64,000 nucleotides of DNA from Hypericum androsaemum (Eukaryota > Streptophyta > Magnoliopsida > Malpighiales > Hypericaceae): contig OZ023192.1 of the NCBI GenBank assembly GCA_963995505.1, positions 8,105,001-8,169,000 on the forward strand. The letters run 5' to 3'. Below the pieces are notes generated by a model. The model ran no database searches. It was given only the letters and a program-made list of their open reading frames with translations, and had not been told where the DNA came from. The translations under genes were made by a program, and so were the position numbers. Below, in pieces: positions 47,962 to 63,896 of the stretch; the stretch's first letter is position 1; each line of letters starts with the position of its first letter.

Positions 47962-48479
47962 GTTTGGGGTTTCAAAAATCATTTTACATACTTGTTCACG
48001 ATTGTTGAAAATTAGTGTGTCGTTGTATTTTTTTACTTTGAAAATTGATGTGTTGTTGTGATTTTGTGTTTGAAATTGATATGTCCTTGCACTTTTTTTA
48101 CTTCGAAAAGTCTGTCACGACAAAAACTCAGGTCGATGACCGTCACTAGATTTTGCCTCCTTTAATCACATAAGAAATCTAGGTAGTCTCAAATATATTC
48201 ACATTTTTTAATCATAAACTCTTATCACCGAAATTTCACAGTAAAAAAAATCTTGAGTTTTAGATACCGAATTTACAAAAACTATAACTCAAGCTTTGCC
48301 TTGTTAATAAAATATATGTCTTATTAATTACATATTCTCAAGACCAATATGAACCGTGTGACTAAGAAGCTTTTAGATCAAAGAGTAACACACAAATCAG
48401 AGACCTCAAAATAGACTAGGCATGATTAGAATAGATCTCTGGACCAATGTTAACCCCAGAAATAGGTAGCTAAATGGTA

Positions 48480-48715
48480 CTCTACTTAGACATATCCTTA
48501 AGCTAACCCATAATCTGGATAGTCGAGAAGGAGCAACCGCTAGCTGAGAGGCTAGTGAATCACTTACACTACCTAAATTTAGCCTCAAGCTAGCCCACAA
48601 GTCAGGTAGTCGAGAGGGGCATTCACAAGCCTAAAGGCCAGGGGAACGCCAAAATGACCTCCTAGCCTTAAGCTGAGCCACAAGTCAGGCAGTCGAGAGA
48701 GATGGTGACACTTAC
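48480..48715. repeat. Three degenerate repeats
   Basis: AAGCTA(A/G)CCCA..., a (C/T)GG(A/T)AGTCGAGA core and neighbouring bases recur near 48493, 48590 and 48670 (for example CCACAAGTCAGGTAGTCGAG and CCACAAGTCAGGCAGTCGAG). Steps are about 97 and 80 bp. Confidence 0.6.
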
Positions 48716-48719
48716 TAAC

Positions 48720-49250
48720 CCATATACAAGCGTGTACGTGGTCGCAGCTGTAGCCTCTATAAAAAACTCTGTCACTGAAAAACCTAGTCGGCAAAAATGG
48801 ACAACATGAAAAAGAGCGCCTATAATCATCACTGTGAGAACCTAAAGTATGGAAGGAGGATAGATCTTGTCCCACAAAGTGGGGCAAAAAATTTGGCGCG
48901 GTAGTTCACTAGTGATCTCCTGTATTTTGGATAATGTGTCTGCTATAGTGTTTCCTTCCCGAAAGATGTAAGAAACTTGGAATTCCATGCCCTCCAACTT
49001 GGAGCCAGCGGTTATAGAATCACCAAGGAACTTTCACCTTATGGGCCTAAAACAAAACAAACACATAAAACCAGAGTCTATGCCATCCCCGATCGAAAGC
49101 TACCTCCACCGCAATGAGAGCCGCTAATAACTCCACTTCAAAAGTAAATCCAAATCTGACCTATGATGTGAAGCAGTCGACTACAAAACCCTTGTAGTTC
49201 ATATAGACACCCGCATATGCCTACTTGGTCATCTGTAATGGCTGATATGG
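48720..49250 (-). pseudogene. LINE RNase H domain remnant
   Basis: On the - strand: AYAGVYMNYKGFVVDCF, FEVELLAALIAVEVAFDRGW, HRLWFYVFVLF, VPWRFYNRWLQ, then SGRKHYSRHIIQNTGDH. These follow the order of the RVT_3 RNase H domain ending plant LINE ORF2, and then its short C-terminal tail (LPHFVGQDLSSFHTLG). Stops are present. Confidence 0.6.
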
Positions 49251-50639
49251 GTAATTGTAGCTAACAATCTACCAAACCTATGCAAATAGTATAATGCATA
49301 AGTAGGTTTGAACTGAGAGATTTGCACGTAAATTGAGACAAAATGGTTCGCAGAGATTAAATTTGCCTGTAAAGAAAATCACAAAACAAAGTAACAAAAA
49401 TAAGTGAGAATACAAATGGTAACTCAATCAATAATAAGATTAGTACAGTACCCTAGCGAGTTGACAGATAATGGTTATGAGTTTATTATGACCTAGTACC
49501 CAAAGTTTCTAATGCACTATACCCGACTCTCGATGTGAAACAGAAAAATGAACTATCCTAGGTAAAAGTTTGATCTCTCTGTGCGATAACCTAGATCTAA
49601 TTCCAGTTATAAAGTTCCTCCTTAAGGATCACCCATTAGATAGTTTCATCTCTCTGTGCTACCATTAGGATTTATTAATCGACTAGATCTAGTATTCTAA
49701 TCTCCTCCCAGTCTCATAGAGATAACTAGAATCATAGCTCACTCAACCACGTTAAACCTCGATTCAATTTGGTCTAGACCTAATCTTCTCTCGGTCTCAT
49801 AGGATGGACCTGACTGAAGGCTAACATTGTTTAAGGAGAACTAAGCATTAAACTCATCGAATAATAAATACTATTGTAGATTTTTAACTCATAACCTGAT
49901 CTATTAAATACACCATACATGCATCACACTTAATGGAAAATTACTCCCTACTCATATCAATCAAGCTTAACATAGTCATGATCATGATAATGAAAAGCAT
50001 AAAGGAAAGAGTAGGGAAAGAGGTCACCAGTATGATGAAAGTCTCACTATAAATTGAAAGAGCACGAAAAGTATCCAAGTAAAATATTAAGTAGGAGATG
50101 CCCCAAAACTTAGACCTGAAAGGGTTTCAATAGAAAACTAGGGTGAAAAAAGCCTAATGGGCAGGAGGTTGCCGATAAGAAAAAACCATAGTTTCTAGTC
50201 ATCCCGTTCAAACATGAGAAAATGGCAAAATGACAACATAACGTTCTGTGACTTTTCTGACGTGGCTCAATTGGCGTACACTGAGGTTGAGCTAGCGTAT
50301 GCCAAGACTTGTAATTGGAGAATTCAGCGTATGCCAATTGAGTATTGGCGTACACGAATTGGCTTAATCGCATAATTGAGCGTGCGTGAACTAGGCTTTG
50401 GTGTACACTGGTCGACTTCTGACTTTAGGCTTCCTCTCCTCGAACTCCCTTGCTTCTTCGCTCCTTGCTCCACACTCTTACCTTGCTCCATGCAAATCTC
50501 AAACTTCTACAAGACAAGACAAAGTGTAAACGTCCACTCTCACGACCCAACTTGCAAGAAATAAGGCAATACGAAACCAAAATCAAACGAAAAATATGAC
50601 ACACGATATAACAAATAAGATGTGATTCGACTCGCATCA
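49250..50639 (-). mobile_element. Athila-type LTR remnant, - orientation
   Basis: On the - strand it begins TGATGCGAGTCGAATCACAT at 50639. It contains GCGTACGCC/GCATACGCT-type phrases with CCACGTCAG, and ends near TTATGCATTATACTATTTGC. The same order of features appears in the + strand copy at 55600. No internal coding sequence is attached, and the distal end is not fixed. Confidence 0.5.
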
Positions 50640-50667
50640 ATTGTCGAATGGTCGGGCTACTTTCAGC

Positions 50668-51072
50668 CATGGTTTTAAAAAATACGATCTAACCGATCGA
50701 AATCACGAATGGAAACCAAATCCGGCAGGTTTGGCCCTAAACCTTACCTCTGGTTCAAACAACGGTCAACAACATTAACTACCAGGTTTTTTGGTCGAAC
50801 TGTCTGGTTTTGTCCAGTTGGATCGGCCAGCTAGCAAAAAATGTATTTTAAAAAAAAATATTTTTTAAAATTTAAAAGTGATTAAATTATGATTTTAGTG
50901 CTTATTTATATTATTATTTGCAATAAAATTAATAATATTGATAATTATTTGCTATTTTTTAATATTAAATATAAATAATTTCAATTTTAATTAAAAATCT
51001 TTTATCCGATATGTTGACCTTGCAGGTGGAAAAAAGCTCGAGTCGACTTCCAGGTCGTTTTTGAAAACCATG
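50668..51072. mobile_element. hAT-like MITE, copy 2
   Basis: 405 bp. Termini CATGGTTTTAAAAA and, inverted, CATGGTTTTCAAAAA. Flanked by 8 bp repeats CTTTCAGC and CTTTCAAC (one mismatch). Same family as 34181-34604. Confidence 0.65.
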
Positions 51073-51080
51073 CTTTCAAC

Positions 51081-52642
51081 CTGTGTACCGAGATGAGTTT
51101 TTGTACCGTTGATATTTGCAAATTGGTTGGGCATGGCAAGGGTATGCCAACTGGACCAACTGAGAACAAAAGGAGAGATGGAGGGTAATTACGAAACATT
51201 ACAAAGACTTTTTGATTGGTTGTCTACAACTTTGCACACACTTTTTGACTACTTGTGTCATAAGTGAGTAAGTGACCAACAAACTTTGTAAGTTTCAACA
51301 TGTTATGATTCAAAGTATGAGCAATTTAGTTAGCTTAACAATATCCTACCGCGGTTAATCACATAATAATAGTGTGGTAGAATATATTTAAGCATTCATT
51401 TAGTAAACATATATTTTATCCATCTCATATTTCTAGTTTTCGCTAAATGCATATTAAGTATATGATTAATTAAGAGAAAATAGGTTATTAGTAACTAAGT
51501 TAGTACCATATTCCTAGAAATATTTTATAATGCTGAGAGATACCTTACTTTTTCTGGAAATATAAGTGCATGCAAGTTATGGTTATTAAAATTTTTGTCG
51601 TGTAAAACCGCAATAACGTCGAGACGGGGATGTAAAGTAAAAGTCTTGTGTTTCCTTCCTCTCTCTAACTTTGTGGTCCATCTCAGATCACTGTAAACCA
51701 TCTCTCTTATCCACTATCTTAATTACTGCTTTCTTTATTTTGTGTTTTTGCCTTTCTATTGGCGCGCTGTGGTTATTGTCTTTTGTTTAGATCAGCCTAG
51801 CTTGATCTAATATATGTGTACTGACTATTGCGTTTAACATGTTGGATGCTAGATACTGGATTTACCTTGGTAGGACTCGTCCGACCTCGACTCTCACTTG
51901 TGTGCAGTTCGTATGCATTAGAGTGCTCATTAGCACGAAATTGCATCACGTATGTAATTTTATGCTTGTTGGATGACGCTTTGGTTAGCAGTTCCTCTGT
52001 TAAGTCTTTGTTACCTCCATAAACTAATATTTTGACCCAGATAACCAACTTTACCACCGGACAGTATGATTCAATCACATCGGTGGGGTACAATATAGAG
52101 CCTAGCCATGTGTTTTTTTTATTGTCTATATACTTTACTCTTATGCCATGTAATCCGCTTCCTTTCCCCTCAAAAAATTTCGCTTCCTTAACGAAGGCTC
52201 TAATACATATCCTAAAAAAAGATGGGGATGTAGAGCGCCGTTCGCGCCGCGGCCGAATTGGTTGCACCACAAAACAAAACGTCATGAATTTAGATCAAAT
52301 GGGTGTTTTTTATGGAGCTCCTATCAAGATGGTAAGATATGAGGCAAACCTGATAAATCCGGCTGATCTTCATGGTTAATGTAAAATTCATATATCTATA
52401 TCTAAACCTCCCAACTGCTGAAACTAAATTTGGACATTCAAATAAAAAGAAAAAAAACGTAGACAAACAAAACCCAAGGCCAACAAAGGGAGATTAAACA
52501 TAAACAACAAGCCAGCTTTTCCTTAATGATGTTATTATTGTGCAATTACAGACTTGGTTCGAAATCAGACATACTTATTAATTACTTAGGAGAAGAAACG
52601 CTTCCAACATCAAACAAACTATATAATAATAAATCCCAAATA
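51081..52642. other. Intergenic DNA without a supported gene
   Basis: AT-rich. A 162-codon open frame on the - strand (52285-51797) has no domain I recognise and no supporting signal. The last part is the 3' flank of the small gene on the - strand. Confidence 0.3.
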
Positions 52643-53086
52643 TCAAGAGGGATGAACTTTGTTGGAAGAGATTCCCTTCCAAGCCGACTTCATGGAAGCT
52701 GTGGCAGAGTTAAGAGCAGCCTCGATGTACCTCTTGGAAGCAACAGAGGCAGCTCTCTCCACAAGATTCCCCATCTTCCTCGCACCCTCCGCGGTCCTCT
52801 CCAAGCTCGCGAGCTCGGCCATGGCCATGCTCTCCATCTCCTCCTCGAAGCGCCTAAACTCGTCCATTGCGCTCTCCATCGCCGAATCCAAGTAGTCCTC
52901 CGCCTGCTGCAAGCTGATCTCTGCGTCTTGCTCTTCATTGACCTGTTCGAGCTCAGCTTCTGCCCATGACTTGTAGGCTTCGATCTCGAAGAGCTTCATT
53001 AGGTTATCGATGGATGCGGGGTCGAAGCTCTTGTCCTGCAAGGCCTGGTCTGAAAGGAAGGTGAAATGGGAGATGAGGTCTTCCAT
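52643..53086 (-). CDS. Small conserved plant coiled-coil protein, single exon
   Basis: 147 residues, MEDLISHFTFLSDQALQDKS to SSNKVHPS, TGA at 52643. Acidic and helical: AELEQVNEEQDAEISLQQAE and ESAMDEFRRFEEEMESMAMA form a coiled coil, followed by a basic, Ala/Ser-rich C-terminus (SVASKRYIEAALNSATASMK). I associate it from memory with the Arabidopsis family annotated MEE59 (maternal effect embryo arrest); the biochemical role is unknown. The frame is open upstream to 53272, but the Met at 53086 follows an A-rich leader and begins the conserved part. Codon use is GC-richer than its surroundings, supporting a real gene. Its upstream region abuts a large palindrome. Confidence 0.82.
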   Translation of the reverse strand: MEDLISHFTFLSDQALQDKSFDPASIDNLMKLFEIEAYKSWAEAELEQVNEEQDAEISLQQAEDYLDSAMESAMDEFRRFEEEMESMAMAELASLERTAEGARKMGNLVERAASVASKRYIEAALNSATASMKSAWKGISSNKVHPS

Positions 53087-53200
53087 TTTTGGTTTGGAGA
53101 GAAGATAGATGTGCGACTGAGAAACAAATCTGGGTTGAGCTAAAGGGTAAAGCAGAAAAAAAATAGGATGCGTTTTTAGGTGGACAGAACAGTACAGAAC

Positions 53201-54632
53201 CAATCTTGTCAAAGATTCGTCTTTTTTTTGCCTTTCTTTTTTCTTCTTACCGTTATTTTTTTCTACAACCAACGTTCATAAAATGATACATTTAAAAAAT
53301 GATTGGAAAAAGTTAACTTTGTACTATTTGATATAGCGAAAATCACATTGGGATCACATGGTTTAAAACCATCAATTGAATCAAAAAAATTTCAACTAAA
53401 ATCATTTAGAGCGTGAGACAGATCCCCGAGCTTAGGTGGTCGAAACGATGTCGCTTCTCCTACAATGTGGCCGCGCCACATTAGTTCTTATTTTCTAAAA
53501 ATAATCAAAGATTCAAAATATCACCCCGCCAAAATGACAATCAAGTTCAAAAAGATTCAAAATAACATCCCGTCAAAATGACAATCAAGTTCTAAAATAT
53601 TCAAAATAATATTTCAACAAAATGACTGCAAGTTAGGCTTAACACTTAGATTGTAATTGCTCGCAAGTGTGGAACATGGTTTCCATACATGGTCCTCCAC
53701 TTGACTATAAATTATAATGTAACAAATAATTAGTATTGAGTATATAATTTTAAACGAACCAAATTACAAACAATAGACTTTAACAAATTGCAGTTCAACA
53801 GGGTGTGAACGCAATTAAAGTACTTTTGAGCAAGTGAATATTACTAAATATTAATTGATTTTTTGATAGTTAGATGTAGTGGAATTGAAATTAATTATCT
53901 TATTTAAAAATAATGATTCATTCTAACAAGATAAGCGAGCTAGAACATCAAAAGTTACAAGACTTGGGTTTTGTGAAGTACAACCAAGTTCTTAAAGAGT
54001 GATTTGATAACAAGGATTTCATCGATATTATTCTCATTGACAATATTGATGAGTGTTATGAATGGCTAGCACAACATGTGGATGAAAATGGAGCATAGGA
54101 AGATGATTTGGTCTTGGGAGAAGATAGATTGACCTACTAGACACCAATCTAGACTCACCGAAGTTGCGCTGATGTAGATGAGGAGTTGGAGGTGGAAGAA
54201 CAAGTGTTTGAACCAAATGATGAACAAGATAATCTTAATATGGTGAAACTACAATGTGAACATGAGGAAGAAGCATGATTGTCATTTTGTTGGGATATTT
54301 TTTTTGAATATTTTAGAACTTAATTGTCATTTTGATAGGATGTTATTTTGAATTTTTTAGAATTTGATTGTCATTTTGATGAGGTAATATTTTGAATCTT
54401 TGATTGCTTTTAGAAAATAAGAACTGATGTAGCGTTGCCACATCGCATGAAAAGCGACATCGTTTGGACCGCCTAGGCTCGGGAATCAATCTGAGGCTCT
54501 AAATAATTTAATTGAAAAAAAAGTTGATTCAACTAATGGTTTTAAACTATGTGGTCCTAATGTGATCTTGGACATTATAATGGTAAGAAGAAAAAAGAAA
54601 GGCAAGAAAAAGATGGATCTTGGACAAGATTG
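53201..54632. repeat. Large palindrome with internal 43 bp repeats (foldback-like)
   Basis: The left arm, about 53330-53633, is the inverted copy of 54277-54580. Shared phrases include AGTTCTTATTTTCTAAAA, CAAAGATTCAAAATAT, CAAACGATGTCGCTT-like AACGATGTCGCTT and GTTTAAAACCAT. Each arm holds three tandem units of about 43 bp around ATTCAAAATAN...AAAATGACAATCAAGTTC. A further inverted pair, 53201-53255 and 54588-54632 (CAATCTTGTCAAAGATTCGT against its inverse), lies outside. About 90 bp are extra on the left between the two pairs. The loop of about 640 bp carries a hAT transposase fragment. Confidence 0.8.
53915..54280 (+). pseudogene. hAT transposase C-terminal (dimerisation) fragment
   Basis: Reads IHSNKISELEHQKLQDLGFV, KYNQVLKE, a stop, FIDIILIDNIDECYEWLAQH, VDENGA, a stop, EDDLVLGEDRLTY, then an acidic tail. 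The order and spacing match the hAT dimerisation region (RLEHQRLNDLVFVKYN...) and acidic tail of plant hAT transposases. At least four stops. It lies in the loop of the palindrome, on the strand opposite the other hAT piece at 54640-55030. Confidence 0.7.
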
Positions 54633-54639
54633 CATAAGG

Positions 54640-55030
54640 TATGCCAAGCACGCCTTTCGCTTTTTGATTAATCATCAATATCACTATAGAGCTTATCATT
54701 AGCATATTCATCTATAGAAAGCTTCTTAATGCAAGCATAGAGCCCATCTGTCACTTCCTTATCTTTGCCAATATTTGGGTCGTTGCAAAATAGTTTAGGG
54801 TTAAGGAAATGTCTTGCTGAATACAATGGCCGATGGAGTTGAGAGTCCCAGTTTTTTTCTATAATCTAAACAATATCGGAGTACCTAGGCTCATTTTTAT
54901 TGAAAGCTTTTGCTATACTTTCCAGTGCCTTCTCCATTGCCTCATAGATGTAACCCATTGCCAATATTTTCTCATTATTAACTAATCTTAAATATTCCAC
55001 CAACACCCACTCGCTTTGAGAGAGAATAGA
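54640..55030 (-). pseudogene. hAT transposase middle fragment
   Basis: On the - strand: LVEYLRLVNNEKILAMGYIY, EAMEKALESIAKAFNKNEPR, then in decayed frames TLNSIGHCIQQDIS and DGLYACIKKLSIDEYANDKL. This is the region of hAT transposases before the dimerisation domain. The frame is broken. Confidence 0.7.
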
Positions 55031-55599
55031 ACATCATAAAATACAGGTGCCCGAAGAGAAATGCTGGCAGTCAAAGAATGCAGTTGCATAGAAACAGAGA
55101 AGAGCAGTCTGAATATGACCAACCACAACGAAGAAGCTTTTATTGAAATAGTAAGTCACTTAATGAGGTGTGAAAGTATCAATATACCCTCAATAAATAA
55201 ATAAAATATTTAAAAAATAAGAAGATTAGAGAAATTTCTCCCAGAACCATGATAGCCACTGCCAAACCACTATTCTATGCTATTCCATTGCTATTCTGTA
55301 ACTATTTTTGCGACTCCTTATGGCACATAGCAGCCAAATACCGTAGCAGTGATGGGTTGTTCCAATATGCTAAGGCACTATAGGGGCGCTATAGCAAACT
55401 AATGACAACATATGGGGTGTAGCTATCTAGATTGACAGAGTTCTTAAGGGAGGCGATCACCTCGGAGATGTTGCGCCTGAGCTTGATGAGGAGTTTCTAC
55501 ATCGGTGAGCCCTATGCAGAGGCAGAGGAAGAGGTCTATAATCTGGGGTGGGTCCGTATGAGGACTTGCTCCACTGTGTTATCATTGGTGATAGATCGG
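55031..55599. other. Intergenic DNA
   Basis: No gene seen. The first bases continue the hAT remnant side. ATTCTATGCTATTCCATTGC and neighbouring phrases near 55270-55390 are low-complexity. Confidence 0.3.
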
Positions 55600-56935
55600 T
55601 GATGCACATAAAAATGCTCATCTCTTTATCGTGTTGTTTCGTGCATGTTTTGTTAGTTTTTGTATTTGTTTTGTTGCATCTTGTGTCATTTTGCATTTGT
55701 AGTGTTATGAGAGTGTACTTTTACTCATTTTCATATTTTGTAGAAGTTTTGCATATAAAGTTTTACAAGGAATGGATGTAGAGCTATGGATCGTGGAGCT
55801 AATGAGCAAAGGAGTCTGAGAAACGGCCAAGTCAATGACCTCCCGTGTGCCACACTTACTCAGCATACCAGGAACTACGTTATGTAGAACCTTATGTACA
55901 ACACTCGCCTGCAGTGTATGCTAGGATGCCGAGATCAAGAAGGAGGCCTGCCACATATTGCACCGCACGCAAGGGATTTTTATTTTCCCTTCCTGGCATA
56001 CGCTACCTTGACCTAGCATATGCCAGGCTATGGACTGCCACGTCACCTACCGTTTCTTGTTTACAAATATTTTTATTCATTTTCAGGTTTCTATTATTGG
56101 GTGGCTGCATCCTTAGGATTTTTTTTCCATATTCTAGGTTTCGTGCCTACTATAGGTTTTTTATGTAGCCCTATATAAACCCATCTTTGAGTGGTGAGTA
56201 GTTGATGCATGCACAACTATTGTCGTAGATGTATGATGTAAATAAGGAGTTAATTACGAATGATATATATACATTTTTCAAAAAAATAATATAAACTCAT
56301 CTTAGTTGCATGATTATCATGAGTAGTGAGTAATCTTCTTATTGAGTGTGATGCCTGATTAATGGTAGATTGCTAAACTATGTTATGGATTGATTATCAA
56401 GAGTTGTAGTCATTAATTCGATGATCTCAATACTTAGTTTAGACTGATCACCTTGACTATAATCTAAGTCAATAATAAGAGGTTGATAGGCAATTATGGT
56501 TAACCGAAGAATCGATTAGCAGAACTTAAGGTATCGAAGATATGATCCTTAAGGAATGAACTTCATAATTTGAATTAGGTTTAGTCATAGAACTAACTAA
56601 CATGCTAGAAAGGATTAGTCTCTACAATTAGATTTGATTTCAATTTTACTACATAGCTAGCGAGAGTAGTAGGTAAATGGATAAGACAATTCTGGATACT
56701 AGTTAGTACTTCATAAAATCCATAACTGATGCTTAGCAGTTGTGTAGTGTCTCATGCTCATCTTTGCCATTGATATCAACCTCTAATTTACTTTAGTTTA
56801 ATCTATATTCACCACAATCATAATTTTCAATGTGAACCATTAGTCTAGGTTTTCTTGTCGATCCCTCTATACAGGTCATACTTTTTCACTATACTATTTG
56901 ATAAGAATAAGTAAATCCATAGCTAAATTTACTTT
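55600..56935 (+). mobile_element. Athila-type LTR remnant, + orientation
   Basis: Begins TGATGCACATAAAAATGC. Contains GGCATACGCTACC and GCATATGCCAGGC followed by CCACGTCACC, a CCCTATATAAACCC box at about 56170, and ends near CACTATACTATTTGATAAG. Parallels the - strand copy at 49250-50639. No second LTR or coding part is seen, so solo or truncated; the 3' limit is uncertain. Confidence 0.5.
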
Positions 56936-57300
56936 ATCACCCGGCCGGACCAGCACTCTAGAGGTGTTACGATGCGAATGCTAGAGCTTGAAGGTGGTGA
57001 TCCATAGAGTGATCAGATGGTACCCGTACGACCAGGTTCAGAGTGCTTTGACGACACAGTGAGGAAGAAGAAGAGGGAGAGTACTACAGAAGAGAGAGTC
57101 CTCCTCATCCAGTCGTGGGGGTATGTGCTGTATTTATTTTTGAGGAGGAGGGGAGGAGGAGGAAGATGGAAAAAGGAGGAGGAGGAGAGGGAAGGGAGAG
57201 AGAGAAAATCATGAATTTTAAATATACAATTGAGATTTTTAATAATTATAAATAAATCAGTGACCGATTTTATAATTTGGCCACCTGCTACATCACATGT
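56936..57300. other. Short non-coding stretch with a purine-rich tract
   Basis: GGAGGAGGGGAGGAGGAGGA and similar between about 57140 and 57210. No gene. Confidence 0.4.
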
Positions 57301-57307
57301 ACAAGTA

Positions 57308-57475
57308 GAAAATAAGAACTGATATGGCGTTGCCACGCCATAGGAAAAATGAAATCATTTCGATCACCTAAGCTCGGTAATCTATCTAAGGCTGTACGTG
57401 ATGCTAATTGAAATCAATTTGACACAATTGATGGGTTCTAAAATTACATGGTCCTAAAGCTATTTTTGCTATACC
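57308..57475 (+). repeat. Third copy of the palindrome arm
   Basis: GTAGAAAATAAGAACTGATA and the following 160 bases match the right arm of the palindrome (from 54410), including GGCGTTGCCAC, CACCTAAGCTCGG and ACATGGTCCTAA. It lacks the 43 bp units and an inverted partner, so the arm is itself a dispersed repeat. Confidence 0.7.
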
Positions 57476-57559
57476 ATACATGGTACCAAAGTGAATTTTT
57501 TCTAAAATAATTTGATATCAATCACAGCAAATGGTAAATAATTAGATTTCAAAAAAATT

Positions 57560-57790
57560 CTTGAAATTAATTCATTATTGAAAAGCTCTTAAATATGGTC
57601 TTTGCACTACTAATTTTGTTAACTAATTTCTGAGTTCGAGTTCTTAGGAATGCAACAATGTTAAATAATTATTAAGAAACTTTGTTACTTTTCAAAAGTC
57701 TCATCCGACTCGAATCTAGATTAGTTGATTCAGTAAATATAAATACCAGATGTTGTATAACAAAATACATATCGGGGAAAGCTGATACCT
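57560..57790 (+). repeat. SINE-like repeat copy
   Basis: TGAGTTCGAGTTCTTAGGAA resembles a pol III B box (GTTCGANNC). The part from 57670 matches the copy at 7150-7265. Ends undefined. Confidence 0.35.
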
Positions 57791-59236
57791 CATACTAGTA
57801 TATTATTCATCACAAGTTAAGTTGAATGCAATCACGAAGAGTTGAAGTTTAAGCTAAAAAGAGAACAAAAACAAGTTCTCATTTAGTCATATTAGCTAAG
57901 AGAAATGAAAAACCTAAATGAAAACTTATAATATGTTCTGGGGTATTTTGGTTTTCTTAATAATTTAGAGGACCATTTGGCAATTAAACATGTAACCTTA
58001 GCCGCCCTTAGGGAATTTCGTTGCTGGGGTTTTAGCCTCGAATCTGTTTTAAATAAGGCCTAGTCGTCCTCTTCTCCTTTAACCAGAAATACTAACAGGT
58101 CTCTGACAATTTTTTTTTATTTTTATCATTAAAATGACAAAAATATCTTTCAAAAAATAAAAAAAATCATCATCTTCCTCGTTCTTCCCCGTACCCATGT
58201 CGGAAAAAGCCACCATCTCGGAGAAGAAACCCCAAAACCCAGAAATCGATGGTGACAGAGCGTCGACACCGCTTCCCCAAAACCCAATCTCATGTGCTTC
58301 CCGTTGCCGACGACCTCCAATCAACATTCTCTGGTCGGCGTCGACACCGCTTCCCGCCTCGACATCCTCTCGAACCGCCTCGGCCTCTGGTAAAAGTACG
58401 CCCCTCTCAACCCTCGTCCAGGAAGGCTTCTCCCCTCCCTCCATTGAGGATTCTTGGTGTCGGGGGTTTTGTTTTTGTGTGTTTCTTTAATTCTTGGTTT
58501 GATCGGGATCAGTGAAGTGGCCTACGACTAGAGTTTGACGGAGAAGATGGGTTTTTGTGTGTTTGTTTAGATTGATTTTTTTTTGTTTTGAAGGATATTT
58601 TGGTCGTTTTATTGACAAAAATGAAAAAAAAGAGTGTACCAGGGACCCAAAAGTATAATAAAATCAAACACGAATAATTTTGGCGTGTATTTTGCAAACA
58701 GGAATAACATTTGAGTATATTTAGTAATTTTCCCTTTTTCTTTTTGACGTAAGAGTGAGTGTCTTGTCTATTGCCCAGACAGTTTGACCAAATTGTTGAA
58801 AATTATCAATTCCCTGTTGCTATACATACCTCATTCTCTATCGTACAACCACAATAGATTATAAAATGCAATATATTTTTATTCTTAAAAAAAGTATTGC
58901 TTTTTATAATTTATTGTGGTTGAATAGTGAAGCATCGTTATTAATTGTGGCGTACCCATAAATTTGGTTTTATTTAATAACCCTATTCTTTTACAACTAT
59001 CAGACATTGATGACGTTGTCAAGAACACACCAACTTCATTTTGGTCATTTTCAACCGCTACATCGTTATTATGCAGCAACAGAACTTCCAGCCTTAACAA
59101 GATACAAACCGACTGCTAAGGTCATTATTTTCTCCCCTGTCATATAACTGGGATGTGCTATACGATCCTCGCAACGGGACATTCTGCTTTGACGATGATG
59201 CGTTTGGTGGATCGGAGGAGAAAGCCACTATCACCT
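57791..59236. other. Intergenic DNA downstream of AACT
   Basis: AT-rich, with a GC-rich patch at about 58190-58450 carrying overlapping open frames on both strands (for example MSEKATISEKKPQNPEIDGD). The composition contrast could mark a captured exon or an old gene start, but I recognise no domain. Confidence 0.3.
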
Positions 59237-59270
59237 TCACAGTGCAGAGCGTCGCACGGCAGCCTGCGGC
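59237..59270 (-). CDS. AACT: Alternative last exon of AACT encoding a peroxisomal SAL tail
   Basis: The main stop of AACT is embedded in a strong donor: the - strand reads CTAATGTAAGTCG, so splicing after CTA-AT (59718) removes the TAA. The first good downstream acceptor I found, CTATATTTTGCAG, ends at 59271. Splicing there reads on in frame as MPQAAVRRSAL and a TGA at 59237. The final SAL is a PTS1 peroxisomal import signal. From memory, an Arabidopsis AACT1 splice form ends the same way, which makes conservation rather than chance likely. Confidence 0.7.
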
Positions 59271-59713
59271 CTGCAAAATATAGAGTGCTTCAATGTTTAG
59301 AACCACTAAACATTTATGCAGCTATCCAGATTTCAATGTAGGTTATATAAACCAAACCACGACTACGAGGTCGAAGAAGTAAGCTGCAACAATGAAAATA
59401 TGCAACTTTACCAACAGAGGTATTCTACCGAAGGGACCACCATTGAAACATTTATCTCAGTCGTCATCCTGCTGATGAATCCTCTGTCACGCTAAACTTC
59501 ATTGTAGACTTTATCCAAGTAATAAATATCACCTTACCTTCTTACTAAAATATCATCTTACCGAGAAAAAAATTGAATAGCAAAAACAGGTAACCTTTCA
59601 CTGAGCAATAAAAGAACGGAAATCTACATCCGCTAGTCGAAAAAGAAAAAGAAGAGACTAGACGGTTTCTCCAATATCAAGCATAGCTATCTTCCTGGCA
59701 AAAAGCAAACGAC

Positions 59714-63896
<4,183 letters not shown>

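Noticed and set aside
51797..52285. 162-codon open frame on the - strand.
   Set aside because: No recognisable domain, AT-rich context, no leader or promoter signal; length is possible by chance.
58197..58515. Overlapping open frames in a GC-rich patch.
   Set aside because: Open in several frames on both strands at once, which reflects base composition; no domain seen.
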